In this document: positions 25,564-34,882 of the stretch, piece by piece
Numbering within the stretch: the stretch's first letter is position 1
How the letters are laid out: every line of letters begins with the position of its first letter
NCBI GenBank assembly: GCA_900472295.1
Contig: UCIA01000014.1
Coordinates: forward strand, 38,853 to 102,852
From: Hyphomicrobiales bacterium
Lineage (GTDB): Bacteria; Pseudomonadota; Alphaproteobacteria; Rhizobiales; Rhizobiaceae
Direction: 5' to 3'
DNA: 64,000 nucleotides
Made by a program: the position numbers and the translations under genes
The notes under the pieces: generated by a model
Databases searched by the model: none
The model's input: the letters and a program-made list of their open reading frames with translations, nothing else
What the model was told of the DNA's origin: nothing

Positions 25564-28500
25564 ATGACGCTGCACGACGTCGCGCTCGACGACAAGTTCG
25601 ATCTTGGCAAGGAGCGCATCTTCCTGTCCGGCGCGCAGGCCGTCATCCGCATGCTGTTGATGCAGCGCGAGCGCGACCGCCGCGCCGGCCTCAACACGGC
25701 AGGCTTCGTTTCCGGCTATCGCGGCTCGCCGCTCGGAGGGCTCGATATGCAGCTGTGGCGGGCAAAAAAGCAGCTCGCCGGTGCCGGCATCGTCTTCCAG
25801 CCAGGTCTTAACGAAGAGCTTGCCGCCACCGCCTGCTGGGGCACGCAACAGGCGGAGTTGATGGGCGAAGGCACGCATGACGGCGTGTTTTCGGTCTGGT
25901 ACGGCAAGGGGCCGGGCGTCGACCGTTCGGGCGATGTGTTCCGTCACGCCAACCTCGCCGGCTCGTCCAAACATGGCGGCGTGCTTGCGCTGATGGGCGA
26001 CGACCACATGGCCGAATCCTCGACCAATGCGCATGCCACCGAATTCCTGTTCGTCGACACCATGGTGCCGATCCTCAATCCGGCCGGCGTGCAGGAGATC
26101 ATCGACTACGGGCTCTACGGCTTTGCCATGTCGCGTTTCGCCGGCACCTGGGCGGCGATCAAATGCGTCAAGGACAACATCGAATCGACGGCTTCCGTCG
26201 ATGCCGCGCTCGAACGGCTGAACATTGTCGTGCCGGAGTTCGACATGCCGCCCGGCGGCCTCAACATCCGCAATGAGATCGACATGCTCGGCCAGGAGGA
26301 GCGCCTGCATGAATACAAGCGCGCCGCCGCGTCAGCCTTCATCCATGCCAACGGCCTGAACCGCATCGTCTATTCAGGCGGGCGCAGCCCGAAGCTCGGC
26401 ATCATCACGCTGGGCAAGAGCTATCTCGACGTCCGCCAGGCGCTGGAAGACATCGGCATCGACGAGCAAGCCGCGAACCGCATCGGCATCCGCCTGTTCA
26501 AGGTCGGCTGTCCGTGGCCGCTCGACCTGCAGCATATCTCCGAGTTTGCCCGCGGCCTCGACACCATCGTTGTCGTCGAGGAAAAGCGCTCGCTGATCGA
26601 AGTGCAACTGCGCGAAAATCTCTACGGCACCGCCACCCAGCCTGCCATCGTCGGCAAGAAGGATGAACGCGGCGACTGGCTGTTCCCGGCCAAGGGCGCG
26701 CTCGACCCCAACGACATCGCCATTGCGCTGGGCGAGCGGATTCTGCGCACCATCGGTCCTTCGGAAGAGATCGCCGCGAAGGTGGCAAAGCTGCGCCAGT
26801 TCCAGGCGATGCTCGCCGATACCAGCGATATCGGTTCGCGCACGCCGTTCTTCTGCTCCGGCTGCCCGCACAATTCCTCGACCAAGGTGCCCGACGGCTC
26901 GATCGCCGCCGCCGGCATCGGCTGCCATTTCATGGCGCTGTGGATGGACCGCAACACGGTTGGTTTCACCGCCATGGGCGGTGAGGGCGCGCAATGGGTC
27001 GGCCAGGCGCCGTTCTCGAAGCGCGGCCACATCTTCCAAAATCTCGGCGACGGCACCTACAATCACTCCGGCACGCTGGCGATCCGCTTCGCGCTGTCGA
27101 CCGATGCCAACATCACCTACAAGATCCTTTACAACGATGCGGTGGCCATGACCGGCGGCCAGCCGCACGAGGGCGGCCTGACGGTCGACATGATCGCCAG
27201 GCAGGTGCGCGCCGAAGGCGTCGACCGCATCGCCATCGTCACCGACGAGCCGGACAAATATGCCGGGAAGGCCGAATTCCCGGCCAATGCTACCATCCAT
27301 CACCGCGACGACCTCGACCTCGTCCAGCGTGAGCTGCGTGACGTCAAAGGCGTCTCGGTGCTGCTCTACGACCAGACCTGTGCCGCCGAAAAACGCCGCC
27401 GCCGCAAGCGCGGCACTTTTCCCGATCCCGACAAGCGGGTGTTCATCAACGAGCTGGTCTGCGAGGGCTGTGGCGATTGCGGCGTGCAATCGAACTGCGT
27501 CTCGATCCAGCCGGTCGAGACCGAGTTCGGCCGCAAGCGAAAGATCGACCAGTCGAGCTGCAACAAGGATTTCTCCTGCGTCAACGGCTTCTGCCCGTCC
27601 TTCGTCACCGTGCACGGCGCCAAGATCAGGAAGGCCGAAGGCATTGCCGGCCGGAGCGACCCGCTCGACGGCGTGCCGTTGCCGGCCGAATTCCCGCTTG
27701 GCAGCGAGGGCTGGGCAGCGATCATCGACGGGGTCGGCGGCACCGGCGTCGTCACCATAGGTGCTGTGCTCGGCATGGCCGCCCATCTCGAGGACAAGGG
27801 CTGCGGCATGATCGACATGGCCGGTCTCGCCCAGAAGGGCGGCTCGGTGTTCACCCATGTCCGCATCGCCCGCACCCCGGACGATATCCATGCCATCCGC
27901 GTTTCGGCCGGCAAGGCCGATTTGGTGCTCGGCTGCGACCTCGTTGTCTCAGGCGCCAAGAAGGTGCTGGCCGCGGTCCGCGAAGGCCACACCATCTTCC
28001 TCGCTAACACTGCTGAGATCATGCCCGGCGAATTCGCCCGCTCGGCCGATTTCTCACTGCCCATCGAGCGGCTGAAGAAGGCAATCCGCGCTGCCGCCGG
28101 CGACGACAAGGCGCATTTCTTCGACGCCACGCGCACCGCCACGCAATTGTTCGGCAATTCGCTCGGCGCCAACATGTTCATGCTCGGCTTTGCCTTCCAG
28201 CATGGCGGCCTGCCGCTGTCGGCGCAAGCCGTTGAAAAGGCGATCGAATTGAACGGCGAGGCGGTGCCGATGAACATCGCCGCTTTCCGCTGGGGCCGGC
28301 GCGCCGCGCATCAGCCGGATTTCGTGCGCGGCCTCGTCGCACAGCCGGGCAAGGCTACTGAGATCGCCGAGACGCTGGATGACATCATCACGCGTCGCGT
28401 CGCTTTCCTCACCGCCTATCAGAACGCCGCCTATGGCAAGCGTTATGCCGAAAAGCTGTCCGTTTTGCGCGCCGCCGAGGCAAAGGCCGTGCCCGGCTCG

Positions 28501-29034
28501 ACCGCGGTGACCGAGGCAGCCGCCAAAAACCTGTTCAAGCTGATGGCGATCAAGGACGAATACGAGGTGGCGCGGCTCTACACCGACGGCTCCTTCGCTA
28601 CGGAGTTGTCAAAGCAGTTCCAGAGCTATGAAAAACTCGAATTCCATCTGGCGCCACCGATCATGGGCAGGCGCGGCAATGACGGCAAGCCGAGGAAATC
28701 GAGCTTTGGCCCCTGGATGATGAAGGGATTTCGCCTGCTGGCGGCGCTGAAAGGGCTGCGCGGCACCGCTTTCGACCTGTTCGGCTACAGCGCCGAGCGG
28801 CGCATGGAGCGGCAGCTTCTCGCCCGCTATGAGGCCGATCTGGAGCTTGTTGCGGCAGCGCTTGCACCGGGCAGGATCGAGGCCGCCGTGGCGCTGGCCT
28901 CGGTGCCGGCGCTCATTCGCGGCTATGGCCATGTCAGGCAGGCCAGCGCCGAAAAGGCCGATGGCGAGCGCAAAAGGCTGGTCGAGCGCCTGGCAAACAC
29001 GGCGGCGCGGCCTGAACTTCAGGCCGCGGAGTGA
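25564..29034 (+). CDS. Indolepyruvate:ferredoxin oxidoreductase, fused alpha-beta type
   Basis: A 1156-residue single-chain 2-oxoacid:ferredoxin oxidoreductase, as common in alphaproteobacteria. The N-terminal pyrimidine-binding domain has GYRGSPLGGLD; the TPP domain has GCPHNSSTKVPDGS, MGGEGAQWVGQAP and NLGDGTYNHSG; a cysteine-rich segment (CEGCGDCGVQSNC and later CNKDFSCVNGFC) carries iron-sulphur clusters; and the C-terminal gamma domain has GVGGTGVVTIGAVLGMAAHL. It converts indolepyruvate and similar aryl 2-oxo acids to acyl-CoA, reducing ferredoxin. The ATG at 25564 follows GAGGAAATGCTTG. It stands alone, with no clear regulator beside it. Confidence 0.92.
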   Translation: MTLHDVALDDKFDLGKERIFLSGAQAVIRMLLMQRERDRRAGLNTAGFVSGYRGSPLGGLDMQLWRAKKQLAGAGIVFQPGLNEELAATACWGTQQAELMGEGTHDGVFSVWYGKGPGVDRSGDVFRHANLAGSSKHGGVLALMGDDHMAESSTNAHATEFLFVDTMVPILNPAGVQEIIDYGLYGFAMSRFAGTWAAIKCVKDNIESTASVDAALERLNIVVPEFDMPPGGLNIRNEIDMLGQEERLHEYKRAAASAFIHANGLNRIVYSGGRSPKLGIITLGKSYLDVRQALEDIGIDEQAANRIGIRLFKVGCPWPLDLQHISEFARGLDTIVVVEEKRSLIEVQLRENLYGTATQPAIVGKKDERGDWLFPAKGALDPNDIAIALGERILRTIGPSEEIAAKVAKLRQFQAMLADTSDIGSRTPFFCSGCPHNSSTKVPDGSIAAAGIGCHFMALWMDRNTVGFTAMGGEGAQWVGQAPFSKRGHIFQNLGDGTYNHSGTLAIRFALSTDANITYKILYNDAVAMTGGQPHEGGLTVDMIARQVRAEGVDRIAIVTDEPDKYAGKAEFPANATIHHRDDLDLVQRELRDVKGVSVLLYDQTCAAEKRRRRKRGTFPDPDKRVFINELVCEGCGDCGVQSNCVSIQPVETEFGRKRKIDQSSCNKDFSCVNGFCPSFVTVHGAKIRKAEGIAGRSDPLDGVPLPAEFPLGSEGWAAIIDGVGGTGVVTIGAVLGMAAHLEDKGCGMIDMAGLAQKGGSVFTHVRIARTPDDIHAIRVSAGKADLVLGCDLVVSGAKKVLAAVREGHTIFLANTAEIMPGEFARSADFSLPIERLKKAIRAAAGDDKAHFFDATRTATQLFGNSLGANMFMLGFAFQHGGLPLSAQAVEKAIELNGEAVPMNIAAFRWGRRAAHQPDFVRGLVAQPGKATEIAETLDDIITRRVAFLTAYQNAAYGKRYAEKLSVLRAAEAKAVPGSTAVTEAAAKNLFKLMAIKDEYEVARLYTDGSFATELSKQFQSYEKLEFHLAPPIMGRRGNDGKPRKSSFGPWMMKGFRLLAALKGLRGTAFDLFGYSAERRMERQLLARYEADLELVAAALAPGRIEAAVALASVPALIRGYGHVRQASAEKADGERKRLVERLANTAARPELQAAE

Positions 29035-29113
29035 CGCCTTGTTTACCTGAACACGAATTTTCGCGGTTTACGCCGATAGAGCCGACTTGACGCCAGGCGT
29101 CGAAACGGCATCT

Positions 29114-29128
29114 CTAAACCTTTCTTAA
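29114..29128 (+). promoter_or_regulatory. Near-match to a CtrA box (one mismatch)
   Basis: CTAA-ACCTTTC-TTAA differs from TTAA-N7-TTAA at the first base. It lies 12 nt before the GGDEF-EAL start codon, a position where binding would repress rather than activate. Confidence 0.28.
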
Positions 29129-29140
29129 GGCGAATGTGAC

Positions 29141-31483
29141 ATGACTGCGGTTCGTGCGACACCGCAGGCCATGCAAGAAAACAAAGCCGCAGAGATAGGT
29201 GAGGACGTCTACGCTGGGTTCGTGCGATCGTTGTTTAACGATCCCGGGATCCTGCTGATTGGCGCGTTTTGCCATGGCCTCATCGGCATTCTCGTTTATT
29301 TTACCTCGGGGCATCCGGCCTATCTTGCACTGGCCGCGCTTATGCTTGCGGCCGGCCTTTATCGTTATTACGGCATCCGCAAAGGGCTGCGCGTCGGCAG
29401 TTTCGACACCTATGAGCAGGCCAAGAAGTGGGAACGCTACTATCTCGTAGGCGGTACCATCCAGGCCTTCTTCATGGGGCTTTTCTGCTTTACCTCCATC
29501 TATTTCGTTCCCGATGTTTTCGGTGAAAGCGCGGCTATCGCCGTCATAATGGGCTCGACGGTGACCATTGTCGGCCGCAATTACGGCTCCAAGACCATGG
29601 TCGCGGTGCAGGCCTTCACGGTCGTGCTGCCGATCGCCGTCGGCTTGATGCTCAAGGGCCATATCGGCGATTTCATTCTCGGCCTCTACATCGTGCCGTT
29701 CATCTTCATCATCACCCGGATGGCCAGCCACGTCCGCACCGTGCTGTTCGACGCCATTTCTGAGCGCAAGACGGCTGCCAGGCTCGCCGAGCGTTTCAAC
29801 CGCGCCCTCAACACCATGTCGCATGGCCTTGTCATGCTCGGCCCCGACGGCAAAGTCGTGGTCGGCAATGCCGAGGCGGCGCATCTGATGTCGCTGCGCT
29901 CGCCCGACCAGTTGCTCGGCCGGTCGATCCATTCCCTGCTCCTGCGCGGCGTTGCCGGCGGCATGCTGGCGCCCAAGGACTGCCGCTATGTCGAGGCGCA
30001 GCTCACGCGCGCGCTGCGCGAAGGCCGCGACCGCAAGGTGCTGGTTTCCTTCTCGAATGGCCAGCACTACGAATTTTCGGCCCGCGAAGGCAATCTGGAC
30101 CTCGGCGTCATCACCTTCGAGGACGTCACCGCCCGCGTCGAGGCCGAGGAAAAGATCCGCTTTATGGCACGGTTCGACAGCCTAACCGGCCTGCCGAACC
30201 GCGCCTATTTCCACGAGCTGGTCGGCGAGGCTATGGCGTCCGGCAGCCGCGACCGCCTGTGCGCCCTGGCAGTGCTCGACCTCGACGATTTCAAGAGCGT
30301 CAACGACACGCTTGGCCATCCGGTCGGCGACGGGCTGATCTACGCCGTTGCCGAACGCCTGGCGGCCGTCGCCGGGCAAGGTGTCAACGTCAGCCGCTTC
30401 GGCGGCGACGAATTCATGATCTTCTTCGACCGCGTCGAGGACGAGAGCCATCTGACCGGCCTGCTCGACCAGATTTTCGCCGATCTACAGGGCGAGGTCG
30501 ATGTCGCCGGCCATGGCCTGCGCATCCAGGCAAGCGCGGGCGCCGTGCTGTCCAGGGTCGAGGACACCGATGTCGACGCCATGATCGTCAAGGCCGACCT
30601 GGCGCTCTACAAGGCCAAGGAACTCGGCAAGAACAATTGGCGGCTGTTCGAGGCGGCGATGGATGCGGCATTCCGCAGCCGCCAGCTGATGAAGGCCGAT
30701 CTACGCACCGCGGTTGAAGGCAAGGCGCTGCGGGTGGTTTATCAGCCGATCGTGGCGATGAACACGATGCGCATCGCCAGCTGCGAGGCGCTGTGCCGCT
30801 GGGATCATCCCGATCTCGGGCCGGTTTCGCCCAGCGTCTTCATTCCGCTCGCCGAGGAAATGGGCATCATTTCCGAGATCAGCACCTTCGTGCTGCAGGC
30901 GGCCTGCGCCGAATGCGCCAAATGGCCCGGCCATACCAGCGTCTCGGTCAACCTGTCGGCCAAGGATTTCCGCAATCGCGACGTCGTTCAGAAGGTTCGC
31001 GATGCGCTCGCCACTTCGGGGCTTGCAGCCGGCCGGCTGGAGATCGAGGTCACCGAAACCGCCTTGCTCGACGACAAGTCGGCGACGCGCCAGTATATTG
31101 AGGAACTGAAACAGCTTGGCGTACGCATCGCGCTCGACGATTTCGGCACCGGCTATTCAAGCCTGAGCTACCTTCACAAGCTGCCGCTCGACAAGATCAA
31201 GATCGACCGCTCGTTCCTGATGGACGTGACCCAGAACAAGCGCTCGCTCGACCTGTTGAAAGGTATCGTCGACCTGACCCGGGTGCTCGGGCTGACCGTC
31301 ACCATCGAAGGGGTGGAAACCTTCGAACAGCTGAAGATCCTGGTGCATTCGGTGAAGCCGGACCTCGTCCAGGGCTTCCTGTTTGGCGCAGCACTGAGCG
31401 CCTCGGGCATCGAGACCATGTCCAACGTGACCTGGCCCTTCGCCGCGGAATTGCGGCCGGTGGCGAAACTCGCCAAGCCCTAA
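29141..31483 (+). CDS. Membrane-bound GGDEF-EAL protein (c-di-GMP cyclase/phosphodiesterase)
   Basis: A 780-residue protein. Residues ~30-210 hold five or six hydrophobic helices; a PAS-like segment follows (FNRALNTMSHGLVMLGPDGK, near 220). The GGDEF site is intact (residues 421-425 in RFGGDEFMIFF), as is the EAL site (549-551 in CEALCRW), with DDFGTGYSSL and KIDRSFLMD completing a phosphodiesterase set. So it can in principle both make and degrade c-di-GMP; the net direction cannot be read. It precedes the FeeM-like synthase on the same strand with 171 bp between. Confidence 0.92.
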   Translation: MTAVRATPQAMQENKAAEIGEDVYAGFVRSLFNDPGILLIGAFCHGLIGILVYFTSGHPAYLALAALMLAAGLYRYYGIRKGLRVGSFDTYEQAKKWERYYLVGGTIQAFFMGLFCFTSIYFVPDVFGESAAIAVIMGSTVTIVGRNYGSKTMVAVQAFTVVLPIAVGLMLKGHIGDFILGLYIVPFIFIITRMASHVRTVLFDAISERKTAARLAERFNRALNTMSHGLVMLGPDGKVVVGNAEAAHLMSLRSPDQLLGRSIHSLLLRGVAGGMLAPKDCRYVEAQLTRALREGRDRKVLVSFSNGQHYEFSAREGNLDLGVITFEDVTARVEAEEKIRFMARFDSLTGLPNRAYFHELVGEAMASGSRDRLCALAVLDLDDFKSVNDTLGHPVGDGLIYAVAERLAAVAGQGVNVSRFGGDEFMIFFDRVEDESHLTGLLDQIFADLQGEVDVAGHGLRIQASAGAVLSRVEDTDVDAMIVKADLALYKAKELGKNNWRLFEAAMDAAFRSRQLMKADLRTAVEGKALRVVYQPIVAMNTMRIASCEALCRWDHPDLGPVSPSVFIPLAEEMGIISEISTFVLQAACAECAKWPGHTSVSVNLSAKDFRNRDVVQKVRDALATSGLAAGRLEIEVTETALLDDKSATRQYIEELKQLGVRIALDDFGTGYSSLSYLHKLPLDKIKIDRSFLMDVTQNKRSLDLLKGIVDLTRVLGLTVTIEGVETFEQLKILVHSVKPDLVQGFLFGAALSASGIETMSNVTWPFAAELRPVAKLAKP

Positions 31484-31542
31484 ATTTGCCGTCATCAAAT
31501 TACGCTTGAAAAGACCGTCTGAAAGGCGTTGTATTGTCTGGG

Positions 31543-31567
31543 CGTTAACCGATTGTTAAGGTTAACG
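31543..31567 (+). promoter_or_regulatory. CtrA-type box within an inverted repeat, upstream of the FeeM-like gene
   Basis: CGTTAACC and GGTTAACG form a perfect inverted repeat with a 9-base spacer. Within it TTAA (31545) and TTAA (31556) are exactly 7 bases apart, the CtrA spacing. It lies ~90 nt before the start codon, suitable for promoter control. Confidence 0.5.
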
Positions 31568-31654
31568 TTCAGTAAACGCAGACGATTAGAGTTTCATCTT
31601 CTTGTTCCTTCTGTCGTCCGGTATTGTTCTCCTGCGGCGGTACGAGGGGAAGTA

Positions 31655-32422
31655 ATGGACACGCATCAGTCAGGTGTGCCTACGGGTGTGGCAGTCAAAC
31701 CCGAACCCCCTTCCTTGTTCGCGCGCAATGTCCTGGACGTGCTGGAGCGCATCGAATACCGGCGCTGCGAAAGCGGCGAGGATCTCGAAGCGGTCTACCG
31801 GCTGCGCTACAAGGCGTTTCACACGCATGGCCTGCTTGATACCATCGTCGAACAGAAGCTTGCCGATCATCTCGACGAGGCGCGCAATTGCTACTGTTTC
31901 GGCGTCTTCATGGACGGCGAGCTTGTCAGCACCGTCAGGCTCCACCACCTGACCAGAGAGACCCCCGAAGCGCCGATCATGACCGTATTCGGCGACCGGC
32001 TGCTGCTGCGGCTGGCGCGCGGCGAAACCTTCATCGACCCGAGCCGGCTGGCGATCGACCCGCAAATGTCGTCGGCGCATCGGGCTCTGCCCTATGTCAC
32101 GCTGCGGCTGGCGGTCATCGCCAACACCTTCTTCAATGCCACCAGCTGCATTTCGATGATCCGCGAAGAGCACACGGCGTTCTACCATCGCATCTTCGGA
32201 TCGGTGCAGGTCGGCGAGCCGCGCCTCTATCCGCCTTTCACCATGCCGATCTTCTTCTATGAATCGATCTGCGAGCAGAACATGGAGCCGACGCTGCAGC
32301 GGTTCCCCTTCTTCCAGTCGACGGCGCTGGAGCGGCGCATGTTGTTTGCCAAGGCGCCGGCCGGCGAACTCGCGCCGCTGACCATCCTGCCCACCGCCAA
32401 ATATTTCCGCCAAGCGGCGTAA
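31655..32422 (+). CDS. FeeM/LuxI-like N-acyl amino acid synthase (GNAT fold)
   Basis: A 255-residue cytosolic protein of the FeeM catalytic-core group, related to LuxI autoinducer synthases. The fold is marked by AVYRLRYKAFHTHGLL, a DGELVSTVRLHHL beta-strand pair, FIDPSRLAIDPQ, LPYVTLRLAVIANTFF and REEHTAFYHRIFGS. FeeM-type enzymes transfer a fatty acyl group from acyl carrier protein to an amino acid such as tyrosine, giving lipid signals or surfactants. The ATG at 31655 follows GAGGGGAAGTA. No LuxR-type regulator is adjacent. The acceptor substrate is unknown; a short-chain signal is less likely than a long-chain acyl amino acid. Confidence 0.75.
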   Translation: MDTHQSGVPTGVAVKPEPPSLFARNVLDVLERIEYRRCESGEDLEAVYRLRYKAFHTHGLLDTIVEQKLADHLDEARNCYCFGVFMDGELVSTVRLHHLTRETPEAPIMTVFGDRLLLRLARGETFIDPSRLAIDPQMSSAHRALPYVTLRLAVIANTFFNATSCISMIREEHTAFYHRIFGSVQVGEPRLYPPFTMPIFFYESICEQNMEPTLQRFPFFQSTALERRMLFAKAPAGELAPLTILPTAKYFRQAA

Positions 32423-32525
32423 CGCCGAAGCCTGCGAAATTTAGCACCTGGGTTCTGGAGCTTTCCGGCCGCTTCGGCGTTCTGGATGGCACGACCCCGA
32501 CACGTCCATCGAAAGGAACGCCGAC

Positions 32526-32675
32526 ATGCAGATTTCCCAGCTTGCGCTCACCCCGTTGATTTCGCTGATTGCCGGCGTGCTGATCCTGGTTATGCCGCGG
32601 CTCCTCAACTACATCGTCGCGCTCTATCTGATCGTCGTCGGACTGCTCGGCCTCTTCCCGCATCTCGCCGGCTGA
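32526..32675 (+). CDS. DUF3096 small membrane protein (49 aa)
   Basis: A short gene with a clear ribosome-binding site (AAAGGAACGCCGAC before the ATG). The 49-residue product is almost wholly hydrophobic: PLISLIAGVLILVMP then LLNYIVALYLIVVGLLGL, two helices joined by a Met-Pro-Arg turn. This is the pattern of DUF3096 proteins, which have no known function and sit in the inner membrane. It lies after the FeeM-like gene with 103 bp between and is followed by a hairpin. Confidence 0.8.
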   Translation: MQISQLALTPLISLIAGVLILVMPRLLNYIVALYLIVVGLLGLFPHLAG

Positions 32676-32703
32676 TACCGCAAATCTCCAACCTTCGATG
32701 TCA

Positions 32704-32730
32704 GGCCGGCGACAGCCCATATCGCCGGCC
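32704..32730 (+). terminator. Hairpin after the DUF3096 gene
   Basis: GGCCGGCGA pairs with TCGCCGGCC (9 bp) around a 9-base loop, 28 nt after the stop. The downstream sequence has only a weak T content, so termination is likely but not certain. Confidence 0.45.
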
Positions 32731-32758
32731 TTCAACATTCCCCGGCCTTCAACATTCC
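32725..32758. repeat. Perfect 17-bp tandem duplication
   Basis: CCGGCCTTCAACATTCC occurs twice head to tail with no spacer. It overlaps the right arm of the preceding hairpin and lies in the gap before the CoxIV gene. It looks like a recent slippage duplication. Confidence 0.75.
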
Positions 32759-32856
32759 TTTGAGGCTGTTGTCATCTTCTGTGCGGCAATAGCGCCATTG
32801 CTCTTGGGCCGGCTTTTCGCTATGTGCCTCAAAGATGTCTTCGAAGGGGTATTCCT

Positions 32857-33081
32857 ATGGCTGAGCACACGCCGACCGGTCCTGTCGAACTGGGCGCGAA
32901 GATGGACTATGCCGAACACGACCGCACCTATCATGGCTTTCTGGCGCTGGCCAAATACGGCTCGCTGTTTTGTGCAGCCCTGCTGCTGGCCATGGCTTTC
33001 GGCTTCTTCGCAGGCGGCTTCTTCTCGGCGACCATCCTTTTCGTGCTGATCCTGGCCGTCGGCGCCTTCATTCTCCGATAG
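32857..33081 (+). CDS. aa3-type cytochrome c oxidase subunit IV (small bacterial form)
   Basis: A 74-residue protein. The N-terminal soluble part contains the family hallmark MDYAEHDRTYHGFLALAKYG, seen here as DYAEHDRTYHGF, followed by one or two hydrophobic helices (LFCAALLLAMAFGFFAGG and ATILFVLILAVGAFIL). This small subunit associates with aa3-type oxidase in the inner membrane. It is commonly encoded just before the pnt genes in rhizobia, as here. The ATG at 32857 follows GAAGGGGTATTCCT; the frame upstream is not supported. Confidence 0.9.
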   Translation: MAEHTPTGPVELGAKMDYAEHDRTYHGFLALAKYGSLFCAALLLAMAFGFFAGGFFSATILFVLILAVGAFILR

Positions 33082-33162
33082 ACTTTCAGACCCTTCGTCC
33101 GACGCCGCCGGACATCCGGCCGGTGACTTGCGCGAACAGGTTCCAGCCGAAAGGATCATGCG

Positions 33163-34440
33163 GTGGGACAGACGGTTTTCATCCCTCGTGAGCTCGACGT
33201 CACCGAGCCGCGCGTTGCCGCTTCGCCCGATACGGTGAAGCGGCTGGCGGCGTTGGGCTTCGACGTCACCGTCGAGACCGGTGCCGGCACACAGTCCCGC
33301 ATTCCCGACGAGGAATTCGCCAAGGCCGGTGCTGCGATCGGCAAGGCTGCGGATGCCGGCAAGGCCGATGTCGTGCTGAAGGTGCGGCGTCCCACGGATG
33401 CCGAGCTGAAGGGCTACAAATCGGGTGCGGCGGTGATCGCCATCATGGATCCCTACGGCAACGACGCTGCTGTAGCTGCGCTTGCCAAGGCCGGTGTCAC
33501 CGCCTTTTCGATGGAATTCATGCCGCGCATCACCCGGGCTCAGTCGATGGACGTGCTGTCCAGCCAGGCCAATCTTGCCGGCTATCAGGCGGTGATCGAC
33601 GGCGCATCGGAATATGACCGCGCGCTGCCGATGATGATGACCGCGGCTGGCACGGTGCCGGCGGCGAAGATCTTCATCATGGGCGTCGGCGTTGCCGGCC
33701 TGCAGGCGATCGCCACGGCGCGCCGCCTCGGCGCGGTGGTCACCGCCACCGACGTTCGGCCCGCCGCCAAGGAGCAGGTGGCTTCGCTCGGCGCAAAGTT
33801 CCTCGCCGTCGAGGACGAGGAGTTCAAGGCGGCCGAGACCGCCGGCGGCTACGCCAAGGAAATGTCGAAGGAATACCAGGCCAAGCAGGCCGCGCTCACC
33901 GCCGAGCACATCGCCAAGCAGGACATCGTCATCACCACGGCGCTGATCCCCGGCCGTCCGGCGCCGAAGCTGGTGTCGGCAGCGATGGTCGCGTCGATGA
34001 AGCCGGGGTCGGTGATCGTCGACCTCGCCGTCGAGCGCGGCGGCAATGTCGAAGGCGCGGTTCCAGGTCAGGTGGTGACCACGGCCAACGGCGTCAAAAT
34101 CGTCGGCCACCTCAACGTGCCCGGCCGGGTCGCGGCATCGGCCTCGCTTCTCTACGCCAGGAACCTGTACGCTTTCCTCGAGACGCTGGTCGACAAGACC
34201 ACCAAGACGCTCGCCATCAACCGCGACGACGATCTGGTCAAGGCAACGATGCTGACAGATGCCGGCAAGGTCGTGCATCCGGCCTTCGCCAAGGCGGCGG
34301 AAAAGCCCCATGTCGAACCGGCGGCCATTCCGGCAACGACCATGGTCGCTGACGCCACGCCGAAGAAGACTGCGTCGAAAAAGGCATCCGACAAAGCCAC
34401 TGCCGGCAAGTCCGCCGCCAAGCCGAAGGGGATCGCGTGA
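33163..34440 (+). CDS. pntAA: NAD(P) transhydrogenase alpha subunit 1 (soluble NAD(H)-binding domain)
   Basis: A 425-residue protein of the split PntA form. N-terminal PntA/AlaDH motifs are [20 protein letters not shown] and [15 protein letters not shown]; the NAD-binding domain has [22 protein letters not shown] (in part, [13 protein letters not shown]). It binds NAD(H) on the cytosolic face and works with PntAB and PntB to drive hydride transfer to NADP+ with proton entry. The start is GTG at 33163, after GAAAGGATCATGC. The last ~40 residues are a Lys/Ala/Ser-rich tail absent from typical PntAA. TGATG overlap with pntAB. Confidence 0.92.
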   Translation: MGQTVFIPRELDVTEPRVAASPDTVKRLAALGFDVTVETGAGTQSRIPDEEFAKAGAAIGKAADAGKADVVLKVRRPTDAELKGYKSGAAVIAIMDPYGNDAAVAALAKAGVTAFSMEFMPRITRAQSMDVLSSQANLAGYQAVIDGASEYDRALPMMMTAAGTVPAAKIFIMGVGVAGLQAIATARRLGAVVTATDVRPAAKEQVASLGAKFLAVEDEEFKAAETAGGYAKEMSKEYQAKQAALTAEHIAKQDIVITTALIPGRPAPKLVSAAMVASMKPGSVIVDLAVERGGNVEGAVPGQVVTTANGVKIVGHLNVPGRVAASASLLYARNLYAFLETLVDKTTKTLAINRDDDLVKATMLTDAGKVVHPAFAKAAEKPHVEPAAIPATTMVADATPKKTASKKASDKATAGKSAAKPKGIA

Positions 34441-34871
34441 TGGATCAGACCTTGCAGAAAGCCCTCGACCAGCTCGACCAGGCCAGTGCCGCCGTCCGCC
34501 TGGCGGTGCACAACCTCGCCAACGCACCCGGCGGCGCCGATGCGGCGGGTGACGCCGCGCACGCTCTGTCCGGCGGCGCCATCGATCCTTTCGTCTTCCG
34601 CTTCGCCATTTTCATTCTGGCGATCTTCGTCGGCTATTATGTCGTCTGGTCGGTGACCCCGGCGCTGCACACGCCATTGATGGCGGTCACCAACGCCATC
34701 TCCTCGGTCATCGTCGTCGGCGCGCTGCTGGCTGTCGGCATTTCGGCCTCGGGCATTGCCACCGGCTTCGGCTTCGTCGCGCTGATGCTGGTCTCGGTCA
34801 ACATCTTTGGTGGCTTCCTGGTCACCCAGCGCATGCTGGCCATGTACAAGAAGAAAGAGAGCGCCAAATAG
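34440..34871 (+). CDS. pntAB: NAD(P) transhydrogenase alpha subunit 2 (membrane part)
   Basis: A 143-residue protein with an N-terminal amphipathic region and about three to four helices: [31 protein letters not shown] (in part, [19 protein letters not shown]) is the conserved signature, then [20 protein letters not shown] and [17 protein letters not shown]. It forms the proton channel with PntB. The ATG overlaps the pntAA stop by one base. In most genomes pntB follows at once; here a secreted-protein gene intervenes. Confidence 0.92.
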   Translation: MDQTLQKALDQLDQASAAVRLAVHNLANAPGGADAAGDAAHALSGGAIDPFVFRFAIFILAIFVGYYVVWSVTPALHTPLMAVTNAISSVIVVGALLAVGISASGIATGFGFVALMLVSVNIFGGFLVTQRMLAMYKKKESAK

Positions 34872-34882
34872 GCGGCCTGCAC

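Noticed and set aside
26374..27891. 505-codon open frame on the minus strand opposite the indolepyruvate oxidoreductase
   Set aside because: It is antisense to conserved motifs, has no ribosome-binding site and no recognisable domain.
31506..31537. Sigma-70 promoter TTGAAA...TATTGT before the FeeM-like gene
   Set aside because: The spacing of 20 bases is too long to be convincing.
31655..32422. Classical LuxI homoserine-lactone synthase
   Set aside because: The chain is longer, the motifs fit the FeeM-type core better and no luxR partner is adjacent.
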